A stretch of 64,000 nt of DNA. Origin: Prochilodus magdalenae (lineage: Eukaryota > Chordata > Actinopteri > Characiformes > Prochilodontidae). The stretch lies in the NCBI GenBank assembly GCA_024036415.1, contig JAMWET010006979.1:248001-312000 (forward strand), read 5' to 3'. Within the stretch, counting starts at the first letter, position 1, and every line of letters begins with the position of its first letter. The position numbers and the translations under genes were made by a program. Of this stretch, positions 38,015 through 50,035 are shown in pieces. The notes beneath the pieces are model-generated. The model searched no databases. It saw nothing but the letters and a program-made list of their open reading frames with translations, and was not told the DNA's origin.

Positions 38015-40300
38015 AGGGTGTGTCTGTGTACTGTGTGTAATGTTGTTACTTTCTGTGCACTGTGAGCTACTGTAACCAAAGATAAATCCTTATATGTGTG
38101 AACATACCTGGCAAATATAGCTTAATTCTGATTTGTTTTGAGCTGTATCCAGAAAAGTGCTGTTTGTAAGGCTTTATTCTAATGCTAGCAAATGAGAGTT
38201 TAGTCCTCAGTATTAGCATGTTTATATTATGTCTTTTGTTTGCTGCTGAATGTGGAGTGACATGAGTAGGCTGTGTTAACTGTAATGCTCGGTTGCTAAG
38301 AGCTTCAGATATCACTGTGTTTACTCTTCCTTCCATTGGTTACCTGTCCTTAAACCATGAGCAAAGCCTTTTACATGATTGGGGCAACAGTGCTACTTCT
38401 TTATCCTCTCATGTTGTACAGATTGCAGACTAGATGCCACAGCGACACACTATTGCCTCCTGAGGTATAAGATGGTTTTACGAGACAGGTGGATCAGCTC
38501 TTACTGGTTAACATTGTTATTTCAGTAGACAATCTCTGTAACACTATACATTGTATACACTTTGAAAAAGAAGTTTTGTAAAGTAAATAAAATGGCAAAG
38601 TATGTTGTAAAACCACTATGGTAAAGCCATTTCGTATGGCAGGTCAGTTGTTTTAGAATGCAGCATTTCACTTCAAGCTGTTTGTTTTGTTTGTGTCTTA
38701 GTAGTTTTATTACGCAGCCATTAAAAAAAATCTGTGTTGTTCCCTTTAATCCAGCGGAGTGATCAGACACTAGCCCCCTGCTCATCCCACGCACACATTC
38801 AGGCCCCTGCACATCCCGAGAAACAGGATCTCAGTGCCAGTTGGATCTCACGGTCAATATTATCACTCTTTAGTTTTTCTATGAAATCATACACAATTAT
38901 AAACTTCAGCTAGTGTTACATTAGCGTGGCACAATATCTCCAGTTACCAATGAACTAATGATCTTACTTTTGGTAGGTTTAATCAGTCAGCATTAGCTAA
39001 CCATCTGAGCAGGCCATAATAAGGCTGGTTAACATAGTTTTGGGCCTGAGCAAGGTAATTATCATAATACCCCGAACTCTGGTGCAGCACATGAACAAAG
39101 AGAGAAAGATGCCACCATAAACCAAAGGTATGCCGGGATTCTTGTCCTCATGCATCACAGTTCTTATTTAGGGTGTTCTTAAAAAAGGCATATTTTAGCT
39201 CGCAACTATATTTTAGAGGCCATTTCATCTTAGCTGGATTATATGACATTACCTACTAACCTAGAGGGATGGTACATGCTGGGTTACCAGTTCTTGTGCT
39301 TATGTACAGACCAATTTAGGAATTTATTAGTGTTGGAGGAGGCTGCCGAACAGATCTACTACTCTCCTTACGGCTACGCTGACATGTGATTGTAGACGAT
39401 TCACAAAATCATAATTACAGCTCAACATTTAATCACGTGTTCGTGTACTGTAGATTCACGTGAAAAAGAATACATCGATTTAGTCGACAGCTTATTTTGA
39501 ACACTATAACAGAAGTGGACTGGAACAACCAGTCGCTCAAACGGGTACGCTTCTTCAAATGGTACACACGCCGCCCCAGCCAACCCTGCTGCATACAGAT
39601 TTAAGTCTCACGTATTGTGAATCCAGCGCTTCCCATGAGCCTTTGCGCCTCCATGGTCGCGTGAACCAATTGCAGGACCCTATATTATTTAAACCCCCAG
39701 TACTTGTGTTGTTATAGTGTAAACATGTATGTTCGACATGGTTGCCAAAACAGACATGTGTTGTCCATCATGTCATGCTTAGTACTTTGCTGAATAAGGT
39801 GAATTAGACATCATGCTTAACCCGCCAGTCACCCAACCACCCAACAGCAAAGAGGGCACAGATGCTCGTATTCAGACCTCTCACGTTGTGATGAGAGTCA
39901 GAAAGTAGCGAAAACTCAGTAATGCCATTACAGTATTAGGGATTAGAAACTGACATCTAAAAATGAATGCATACTGTTATATATAGTTATATGCTGATTT
40001 TACCTGGCCGATGAAAAGCACTCGCTGGTAAAATAAATAAATAAATGAATAAATAAATAATAATAATAAATACAAGCCATTTCAATGAAAGAGAGGAAGA
40101 CTCCAGGTATATATCTATTAAGCTATGTTTTTTCAGAAAATTGTGGAAGAGTACTCATTGTAACGAAACAAAGTAGCTCAGTGATTGCAGTTTTTTGCAT
40201 TATTATTTTTACGTTAGGCTTACTGGTTTAAGATTCACGAAGGGCTGCTTTTACAGCATAAACAGTTACAACTGTAATATCACACAGACAGCCATTTTTG
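38015..40300. other. Spacer, no gene seen
   Basis: No recognisable exon. The last 700 bp, from about 39500, become less AT-rich toward the CpG-richer block that follows. Confidence 0.4.
40031..40073 (+). repeat. (AAAT)n / (AAT)n microsatellite
   Basis: Short AAAT units pass into AAT units over about 43 bp. Confidence 0.85.
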
Positions 40301-41250
40301 TAGTCCCTGAAGCATGCGATGCATACTGGGTGTCTCTTCAATAACCCAGCAGTGGAGTGGTATCCTGCCTCTTCAACACATACAGTACAGGCTCACCACA
40401 CGTGATTCCTTAATCAAAAATCCAGTATGGCGGAATCTGACAGCGGACGTTGCTATCGCTACTGCATTTCACACGAGTACTGAAGCAGACTGGGCTTTCC
40501 TCGCCGAAATATCCTCCATCCTCCGCGTTCAGGTGAGCTGGCAGTTGCATTGACTGATAAATGTTCGGGTCCTGTCTGCAGGCTGACTGAAATAGGCGAC
40601 GCCGCAGTAGCGCTCCAGCATATAGTCGGCTGATGGCAACATGATGAACACAACTGGGTGGCACGGGGTGACCATCCAGAACGGATAGCGACGGATGAGT
40701 TTATTTACTTAGGAAATGGTCGAGTTTCTCACTAGTCGGTTTCTCATGAATGGGAAGGAAACGTGAGCCGGCTTCTAATGGAGGCTAGCGCGCTTTTTAT
40801 TTCTCCGACAACAGCATCCACTTACTGAATGGTGTGCGAGGCGGTTTGTTTTGAGCCGTTGTTGTAGTGGTGGTGTGAAGCCATGAGGGAATTTCAAAAG
40901 GAAAGCCGATGTGTGGTGTATGTGTGGCTGGATACGACGGTGCCTTTTACTAGTATTATGCAATTGTGTGGTTAAGTCACTAATGACCAATGGTATCGGT
41001 GGTCTACGGATGGGCGGGTGTTAGACCATGCGTCGACCATTTTTGTGAATGAGGTGAAGGAGCTGGAGCTGAACCTAGAGAGGGGCAACGCGGCAGCGAA
41101 AGAGCTGGATGGTTCTGGTTCATCTAACAGAGCTGTATGTAGATTTCTGAATTGTAGGAGCACGTTATAGGAAGAAATGGTCTTCGGCACAGATTTCGCT
41201 CGCCGTAGCCAAGCAGCATGCATATACATTTAGCGTAAACATTTATTACG
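40300..41250 (+). promoter_or_regulatory. CpG-richer block, candidate promoter with a non-coding first exon
   Basis: CpG dinucleotides are clearly denser here than in the surrounding 10 kb (for example GGCGACGCCGCAGTAGCGCTC near 40600 and GCAACGCGGCAGCGAAAG near 41090). At 40428 the + strand has GTATGGCGGAA, a YY1-like core. A strong splice donor, GTTCAG|GTGAGC, follows at 40532/40533. An exon ending at 40532 would be untranslated, because its ATG frame stops after 18 codons. This looks like the 5' end of a + strand gene, but the gene is unknown. Confidence 0.45.
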
Positions 41251-44096
41251 TAGTGGTGCCGTTTTATGGTATATGTGCACGAGGTTTACAGGTAAAGCAG
41301 GAGTGAGATTCTGTTTGTAAAGTATATTGGACATAGCGAGATCGTATTTTTACATTTCTTATTTGTAGAGTCAGCAACATACAGTCGAGTATAACTATAA
41401 ATGTAAGTTTTATTTTGTCCAGAGTGCTGGTTTCATTGCCTGATCAGTCTGTCTACATCTAGTGACAGGTTTGACGATGCTGTGTGGTCCATGTTTTTTG
41501 TTTTTTGTTTCTTTGCATGCCCTCGCCTTTGGGATTATCTCGCTCTCTGCTAAAAAGCAGTGGGCAGAGGGCACTACCATGTCAACTTTAAAGTGAGCAG
41601 TGACGCACAAGTGTATGGCTCCTGTCTCTTTTTACTTGGCCCTGAGCCTCTTTTGGCTCTTTGGGGTACAGTGGATGCAGACATGCAAGGTCCCTGAGGT
41701 AACTCCGTGCAAACATGGGGGGACTCATGATGTCCTGCTCGGGGGCTACGCCCTCTCCTCCACTTCCATTCCCTCCGTGCCTTTAGCTCCAGTCCTATCA
41801 CAGGAGATTAGCATGGATGGGCTCTGTGACCGACTTCCCCCTGATTTTCTTAGTCTCCCCCTTCTGCTGTTTTGTGCCCCCTCCTCCCTTCACTGCTCCT
41901 TTATGCTGTTTTGTCATTGCGGGGGCAAAATACAGTCAAAATGCAGGTTTATGAAGCTCAGACAAGTCATCATTAAATCTGCTAAAATGTTTTCTCACTA
42001 TCTGTGGTGCAGTATTTTAATAATATTATCTGTATCAGTCTGGTTTAATGTTTTAGTCTTTGTTTTTTGAGGAAATTATGTTTCAGAATAGAATAATTAT
42101 AGGTGTATTGCTAAATTTAAATGGGGATGATGTTTATACAGAGCTCTATCTGCAAGAAGTTTGATGTGTCCCCATGTACTTGATAGATTTCAGCTCTGTG
42201 TCTTTTGAATTGACTGGCAGTGTTTTTGGTTTGACTTTCCTGATAACCAAAAACAGGTTATTTTGAGGAGCTCAGTTTCCTGGTTCATTTTATTAAGAGT
42301 TTTTCACTTACAAAAACATTCATTGAAATGGTGTGTGTTGGTATTTTGTTTCTTCAAAAACAAGCCTATGTATTGGCACAGTTATCAGGGTTATTTATAA
42401 CCCTATTTATAACCCTTATTTGGAATTTATATATAAATGTGGCCTAATTTAGGGATGGGCAATGCAACATGTAATAAATTGTGTAACATTTATGTAACAC
42501 TCTCACAGTATGCTTTTCTGAACCTATTGTGTATATCATTAGTACTTGAGGAGCACAAAGAAGCATACTTATATGTATATACTTTATACTATGTAATAAA
42601 AATGTGGCACCACTGCTTTTTTGGTCTGTTTCAACTGTGTCGGTGGATATGAATGGTTTATATATTGAGAAAGTGTTGCAGTGTTTTTAAAGGATGCACA
42701 ATAATGGCAGATGTATGTTTTAAAAAATCATTGTCATCAGACAGATGTTTTTTTGTATTGATACATATGACCTATCTAACACCTGCAGTCAGAATCTATA
42801 ACTAAATTAGGTCATCAGACTCAAGTAGGTTATAATCGAGTAGGTCATGGCAGGTAATAGTATATGAAGAATACTTTCTCAACTGTTAAGGAGATGAAGA
42901 ACACTGGTAGGGACATCAATATGGCACAAAACAGCATAAAAATAGGGAAAAATTAATGCAAAGTGCAAGAACAAAAAAAGGAACCGTGCAGAACGTCACT
43001 TTTAAAGGTGAAACACGTAAAACTGGCAAATAAGAAGCCTACCCTGTGAATATGCATTGGTGATTGATTCAAAACCTACAATAAGTAAATAGGCTAAAAG
43101 ATAATGTCAAGAAGTGCCATGGTGTTAAATGTTTGATTTCAACTAGCATGGTATGTACTTGCTTTCATCAGGTCCATTCTGCTTATCATATGTCATGTTA
43201 ACGGTGCAATGTTAAGTTTTTTTACATTGCAAAATCAAGGTTTTTTGCTGATATATGATACGACATCTGATGTTAGCATGGTAACCAGCTAGCCTCTGTC
43301 CCATCCAGTTTCGTAATACCACTATGTACCTTGCAAGATGGTAGTGAGTCACTGTAGTATTAAGTCAAAGAATTTCAAAGCATAGCACTTCTCCAACAGT
43401 TTTTCTAATCCCTGTTCTATCATGTTGAAGGCATTGCTCCCGATTTGATAACTTCAGCACTTCTGCCCATTTCCGTCAATAAGTTATTTATTTGTGTTTT
43501 TAAACAAAAAAGTAATATAAAAAAAAGAAGCAAAACAAGAGTTAACACTGTCATGATGCTATATCCTTGGAGATGCTCTTGACAAGGAAAGGGATGAAGT
43601 TCGATGCTAAACAACATTTCTTGTAGACTGGTAAGGAGTGAAGCAGGAGGATGGACGGTATATTTCCTCGTTTTTTCCAATAGGCGTGAACATCACAACT
43701 TTCTGGTGCATGTTGTGCCCTATTTAGTGAGTATGAATTTGATGGGTTCCATTTGACAAATTGCTCCTTAAAATAGCTGTGTGTATAAATATATATATAT
43801 AGTTCATCTAGTATAGCTATAACATTTATCTAATGCTAACTTTCTGCACCGGCGTGTCCAGTTGGAGTACTGTCGTTATTCGGTTATGAGCTACATTGTG
43901 TATTATGTGCTGATCTTAGAAAATTTACATTTCTATGACAATTGATGACTTCAGCAATGATGATATAGACACTAATGTGATGTACTGGCTGCATTTCTTT
44001 ACATTATGATTTACAATAAAAAATACAGCAGACTTGATACACATCACTATAGTCTGACATTTTTTACTATACAATATGTCTCTGTCTATGCTACAG
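41251..44096. other. Probable intron or spacer
   Basis: A 156-codon + strand frame (41600-42070) begins with a hydrophobic stretch but is not recognised and has no splice or promoter support. Otherwise I see AT-rich DNA with no repeat ends. Confidence 0.35.
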
Positions 44097-44246
44097 GTGG
44101 ATTCCACACCAGAACAGTTCTCTTCATCCTGTAGCTAGTGTTCCCTGGTCTTTAAATCTCATCATAGCTAAACTACTTCTGGATCCTACATTTCAAAGGA
44201 AATACTGTTCTACCATCATTAACAATGACCTCTCATGCTCACTCAG
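44097..44246 (+). other. Candidate second exon with start codon, gene unknown
   Basis: The 150-bp block is preceded by TCTGTCTATGCTACAG, a good acceptor, and followed by GTAAGA, a good donor. It contains ATG at 44225 in an acceptable context (AACAATGA), giving MTSHAHS before the donor in phase 1. It could be the first coding exon of the gene whose leader exon ends at 40532. I do not recognise the seven residues, and no further exon was found within the next 20 kb, so the call is weak. Confidence 0.3.
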
Positions 44247-44534
44247 GTAAGATTGCTGCAAATTAACACCTCTTTCCTTAAGCAAGAGTTTATTTCACCG
44301 CTATCTTTGCAGTATGGATTGTCTGCTATGTTGAATACAAAATAGGGTCTACTGACAGATACATATACATTTGAAATATACATAGTAGTAAACGTATTAT
44401 TATATGTTTGAAAGATATATTTGTTTTGTTAAAGATTTTCTGTGGATATATGATAATTCATATGTAGTTCATATGCAATTAATATTTTGGTGTAGGTGAA
44501 GCTAAAAAACCTTATGCTGACTAATGATATGATA

Positions 44535-45060
44535 AGATAAAGGCACATGCAGTTGCATTTAAAATTATTCAGCCCCCATTGCAAGTTAGGTTTATTAACA
44601 AAATGTATAAAATTTCAGCTCTTTGCAATAAACCAATCAAATAAGAAAAAATGCAGCAGCTGAACACAAGTAATATAACAAGTGATTTCTCCAAATGCAA
44701 CACAAAATTCCACTTAATGACTGCTGCAGAATTATTTAGGCCCTTCCTGACAAGCATCTTTAATGCTAAGTTGAAATCACGTTTGCTGTTAAGACCTATT
44801 GAAAATGTGATGCGTAGTCAAACACCAGATTTGGCAGCCTTTCTGAGGAATCTTAGTCCACACCTGATGGGCAGTGGCCTCTGATTCATTAATATTCTTG
44901 GGTTTGCATGATGCGGCCGCCTCCTTCAAATCCCAAAGAACCCAAAGGTTTTCTATGGGGTTCTAGTCAAGCCACTGTGATGGCCACTCCAAGATATTGC
45001 AGGACTTCTTCTGAAACCAAGCCTTGGTGTCTTAGATATACTTATCACTGAACTGATCAC
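44535..45060 (-). mobile_element. Tc1-like transposon fragment (- orientation)
   Basis: On the - strand, degenerate blocks near 44925-45000 resemble the LEWPSQSPDLNPIENLW region of Tc1 transposases. They are followed by a helical C-terminal segment (ESEATAHQVWTKIPQKG) and a 3' terminal region ending near ATTTAAAATTATTCAGCCCC at about 44558. The N-terminal half is absent. It abuts another Tc1 fragment of a different family in opposite orientation. Confidence 0.65.
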
Positions 45061-45112
45061 TGAGAGTGACATTTTAAGAAACCACTTGTTATATTAGTTG
45101 TGTTGAGCTTGT

Positions 45113-45575
45113 GACTAGCCAAGCATGTCTCCAGACCGAAACCCTATTGAACATTTGTGGGGCATCCTCAAACGGAAGGCGGAGAAGCGCAAGGTCTCTA
45201 ACATCCAACAGCTCCATGATATTGTCATGGAGGAGTGGAAGTGGATTTCAGCGGCAACCTTTTAAGCTCTAGTGAACTCCATGCCCAAGAGATTTAAGGG
45301 ATTTCTGGAAAATAATGATGGCCACAAAAAATATTGACACTTATGGGCACAATATGGGCACAATTTTTCACTTAGGGGTGTACTCACTTTCATTGTCAGC
45401 GGTTTATACATTAAATTATTTTGAGCGCACAGCTAATTTTATGTTATACAAACTGAACACTGACTACTTTACATTGTATCAAAGTGTCATATCTTCAGTT
45501 TTGCCCCATAAAAAAAGATATAATAAAATATTTACAAAAATGTGAGAGGTATACTCACTTTTGTGAGATACTGTA
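45113..45575 (+). mobile_element. 3' third of a Tc1-like transposon (+ orientation)
   Basis: The + strand translates in one frame to SPDRNPIEHLWGILKRKAEK followed by a degenerate C-terminus with an internal TAA. The 3' non-coding part and the terminal inverted repeat, ending CTTTTGTGAGATACTGTA at 45575, follow. The 5' two thirds of the element are missing. It is closely similar in layout to an abundant fish Tc1 family. Confidence 0.85.
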
Positions 45576-46129
45576 GTTATCAGGATATGTCCTAGTTAAT
45601 TATTGATTATCAACCACCTAACTGTCAACAATCTAACTGTAAATGTCAATTAGTGGTTAGATGTTATGTATCACATTTGTTCTAAGAATTTAGAGGAGAT
45701 TTATTTTTTTCGGTGTATTTCAGTGATTTGCGATTACTTTGCCCTATTACCCAGGCCTACTTGAAAAAAGTTATTTGTTTCACTGACGTGGTGGAGTTCA
45801 TGCAATAAGTTGTAGATGTTTTTTTTCCAAAAAATAATGTTTGCCATTCTTCAAATGCCAGCTACTTTAGCAAACTATTTTTTTACATTAAAAAATACAG
45901 GAAACGCGCTAATGCATTTGGCTCTAATTCATGCACTGTGCGTTTCTGACAGTATCTATGTGTCAGCTGTTTTAATCCAGGGTCTGTCTAATGATATAAT
46001 GGATTTTCCCATCTAACACTACAATAAACACCTGCTCTTGGCACTCCCTAGATCCCTAATCAGCTTCCAGAGAGATCAAACATACATTGACTGTTAACAC
46101 TGTCTATCCAGGCTCAGATGCACCTCAAC
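45576..46129. other. Spacer, no gene seen
   Basis: AT-rich sequence between two mobile-element relics. A 66-codon frame at 45816-46016 is not recognised. Confidence 0.4.
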
Positions 46130-46522
46130 AGCCACTTGATTAGGTGCACCTCCTGGTATCTATAGTCCTTTTTATCAGCTACACTTACTGTATAAGTGCA
46201 CTTTGTAGTTCTACAGTTGCAGACTGTAGTCCGTCTGATTTGCTGCATACTTTCTCTCTTTCACTTTAAAGATCAGGACCCTTCCAGGACCACCACAGAA
46301 CAGGTATTATTGGGATCATTCTTAGACATGGTGGTGCTTTGTTAGTGTGTGTTGCGCTGGTACAAGTGAATCTGGCACAGCAGTGTTGCTGAAGTGGATT
46401 AACACAGTATGTAGAGAATCAGATAAACTTCAGTCTGTAAAACTACAAAGTGCATCTATATGGAAAGTAGAGCTGATAAAATGGACAACGAGTAGATAAA
46501 AAGATACCTAATTAAGTGGCTA
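46130..46522. mobile_element. Palindromic non-autonomous DNA element (copy 2)
   Basis: The left arm (TTATCAGCTACACTTACTGT...AAGTGCACTTTGTAGTT) is the inverted complement of the right arm (AACTACAAAGTGCATCTATA...GAGCTGATAAAATGGACAA). The outer ends CACTTGATTAGGT and ACCTAATTAAGTG also pair. The internal part shares the GACC-rich phrase and the GTGTGTGTTGCGCTGG phrase with the copies at 32.9 and 49.4 kb. It is about 390 bp with no coding frame. Confidence 0.75.
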
Positions 46523-49425
46523 GTATGTATATTCCTACAGTATACTCAGAATAAAGCAATGCCTTTTTTGTATCTGTGTTTCATTCACTTATATGTTCAT
46601 TGCCTTCCCATTTTTGTTTGGAATTCTAATTGTATACATGTTACATTATTCATAATAATTACCTATTAAGGGATTTGTAATTATGAAAGTTAATTATATT
46701 ATGATGTATGAAGTAGCTCAGTTCAACTGAAAATGAAAAGGTTTTGATTTTATTGGATTTAGAAAAGAATTGTTACAGGAAAAGAACTAATGAGAGTAGC
46801 TGTAAATAAGTACTTTGCATCTCTGTTTTTCACTATGACTGTTAGCACAGCTAGTAATTGAGAGAAGGTTCACCTTTAACGTTCATTATAGGAAAACTTT
46901 ATCCATGTGCAGCTTGCTTATTGGTTTTTGCAACAAGAAGAAATCCACACGAGTCATAAGTGATCAATTTGCTTTCAGAAATGTTCACACCTATTTCTTT
47001 GTTTTTTTACATACGTTGAACTTCTTAGAAATGAGGATGTTTTCTACCTTACTGAATCTCATCTACTGATCTTTTAACTGATATAGCTGTTTACATAGTC
47101 ATAATGAGCAACTTTCTGAATGAGAAGTGTTTATTAAAAGTGGGATTATTCAATTGCCTTATCATTTGTGCTTTTTATGATCCGGCATCGGTTACTAAAT
47201 AGTGTTTGGCCAATTAGAGTATTCGTTGTGTTGCAGGTGTTGCATTGTGTTTGTAACGTAGAGGATTGTACAGGAAAGTTGGTACTTGTAGACGCTTGTC
47301 CCATGTCACCGCTTGATGTTGACGGTAGAGCTGAAGTCCCTGATTTGGGATAAATCAGTTTAAAGTTATTATTGGTTGCTGGAGTTTCTCTCAGAGCACA
47401 GAGTGGCAGAGAACTTTTTTAATCATGAAGGAGCATCAGTATAAGTGAATAGGCAAGTGTGAGAAAGAGTCTGTATCAGGGAGTAGCAAAATATACTCCA
47501 GCCTGAGCCACAGATTACCCTATATAACAGTTTCCTTTGCTAGAAATTTTAACACATGAACATGAGAACAAAAGTGCTGATCACAGAAGCTACAAATGAA
47601 TGACTCACAAAAACCACAGCGGAACCGCATTTGCAAACTGCACACAACAAGAATCAAACAGGCCATAATAACACATAGTAAATGATCCTCACCTAATTCA
47701 GGCACGTAACAATTTGCCGCATGCTTGAAGTTGTTTGTGATGTTCACATAAGGAAAGTACCATGTAATTGTTCATCCATCTGCTTAAATGAAATGCAAGT
47801 CCCCATCATCATTTGTACTGCAGTTGGGAACCACTACTGTGACACAGGCTGCTGTGATTATTAGCCTAAATACAAGTTAGCTTAGTAAATTTTATTTGAC
47901 CTACTCCCCAGTTACTTTGTTAGCTGTAAGTTATATGGTGTTGAAAGTTTCCATTTTTGTTACCATGTAATGTACATTGCATGTACATTTTCATATGTAT
48001 TTTCAGTAGCTACTGGTGATATAGTGCTTTGAGAGGAAAAGTATGTGTCTTTATATAAATTTTTCTAAAGTACAGTGGCACTTTACATTACAATGTGCTT
48101 AGTATTATAATTGGTGATCTCGGGCTTGTGTTTGGTGCCTGGGATTTAAATCCAATCAGTTAAGGTCTCAATGAATGGCTTTTGTGTGCTCATATGTAGT
48201 TGTATCAGCAGCTGAACTTGCTTCCTTGCTTATACAAATGTTTTTGTTATGTATGTGGCATATCTGACACAACAATGGTTAAAAACACACACACTTCTGA
48301 AGTGTTGTCCAATGTTCCAGTGTCAGTGCTACTGGATTGCTTTTTGATTTGGTGATAGATGTGGAAGGGAATGCAGATGTCCTGCCTTTACTTCCACAGC
48401 GAGAGAAAAGGTACATCTTGAAAATTGTCCAAAAGCATAATGCACTCTGTCAATCAATTTCACTTGGCCAAATAAATGTGACTTGTGTGTAGCTTAAGAC
48501 ATCCTGGTTGTTTGGTGAGGTGTCTGTGTAAAAGCCAATAAGAGTACAGCTGACACATTATGGACATCTAATTACTGCTTATTGTCCTATGAGGTAAATT
48601 TTTGGTTGGGCAACAAAATGAAATAAGAATGTTTACATTCATATACGCTTATTGTTTTTACTACCGGATGCTTGTTGATTGTGTTCTTTCAACACCCTCA
48701 GTGACGAATACTATTACTATTAAATAAATAATTGATTATAATGTCTTTTTGGTTAAATGTCATATTGGTTAGCTCTGATTACTAAGTTTGTGTTCCTGAT
48801 TGTTAATAATCAGTGTCTGTATTTTCCCCTTTATTAGCATTCATTTTAATAAAACGAACCAGATCATAATTGAAGCTGTGTGGGAGTGGGAATTAAAGGA
48901 ATGTGTTGTGTTTGGAATGTGCTGTTGGGGAAATTGTTGTTCATAGGGGTATCTTTATTAGATCTTGGCATGCTGGAGTGCTTTTGGGCGACAGCATTAA
49001 CTGGACTAATTGGGTCAATCCCACTAATCCAACCCAGGAACCATGCAGCTCAAGAAAGAGTGGACACTTCTGTTCTTTCTAATGACAGGGCACAGCTTAT
49101 ATTAAAATCATATTAAACAAAGCTTTGCTTACTACCCAAGATCCCTTTTTAATGGATTGGAAGTTCATAGGTTTGTCCACTAACATGCAGTACAGTGAGG
49201 AACCATGGTGCGAATGACACATTAACATAGTGGTCTCCTTTTTGTGCCAACTGCAAATAAAGCTTGTGTCTAGCATTTTTTTGTAAGGCATAGAATTACT
49301 GTGCTTTTACTTTTGGAGGTGGCAAGTTGCTGATGTTGCCTCAAGACTCTTGTGGGTCACTTTTGTTGTCTGATATGGACATGTACACTATTGAGCTTCT
49401 GTCAGATAAAAGTAAAAAGATGTAC
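46523..49425. other. Spacer, no gene seen
   Basis: No recognisable exon. A balanced-composition patch at 48.82-49.11 kb (around CATTAACTGGACTAATTGGG) might be a conserved non-coding element, which only alignment could show. Confidence 0.35.
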
Positions 49426-50035
49426 AGTACTATATTATTTTATCAGCTCTACTTTGTAGAGAACTTTGTACAATTACAGACATTTTCTCTACATACTTTA
49501 TATGAGTGTTATAGGGGTGTTAGAGTCTGTTGTGCTAGTGAGAGTGGATCAGACACAGCAGTGCTGGTACAGTGTAAAAACATCTCAGTGTCACTGCTGG
49601 ACTAGGCATAGTCCGCCAGCCAAAATATACAGCCAACAGCATCCTGTGGGCAGTGTCCTGTGTGCAGTGTCCTTTAACCGCTGATAAAGGACTGGAGAAG
49701 GACCAACGCAAACTGTGCAGCAACAGATGAGCTATGTTGTCTCTGAGCTATAGTCACTGCTGTGTCTGAACTAATTGTACCAGCACAACATACACTAACG
49801 CATCACCCCCACATCAGTGTCACTATAGTGCTGAGAATGTCTGCTCTGTGGTGGTACCGTGGGGGTCCCAACTTTTGAAAAACATGGTAAAATGGGCATT
49901 GCAAGAATGCAAAGAAACAGATTGGCCACAGCCTGTAATTGTAGAACTACAAAGTGCTACTATATGGTAAGAACTGATAAAATTGTCTATGAGTAGAGAC
50001 AAGAAAGTGGTTTTAATGTTGTAGCTGGTGAGTGT
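49426..50035. mobile_element. Palindromic non-autonomous DNA element (copy 3, longest)
   Basis: The left arm ATTTTATCAGCTCTACTTTG...ACAATTACAGAC near 49435-49482 pairs with the right arm CTGTAATTGTAGAACTACAAAGTG...GAACTGATAAAAT near 49934-49982. The middle contains GGATCAGACACAGCAGTGCT and, further on, the inverted counterpart CACTGCTGTGTCTGAACTA, so the element is a nested palindrome. It has about 610 bp and no coding frame. It is the most complete of the three copies here. Confidence 0.78.
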
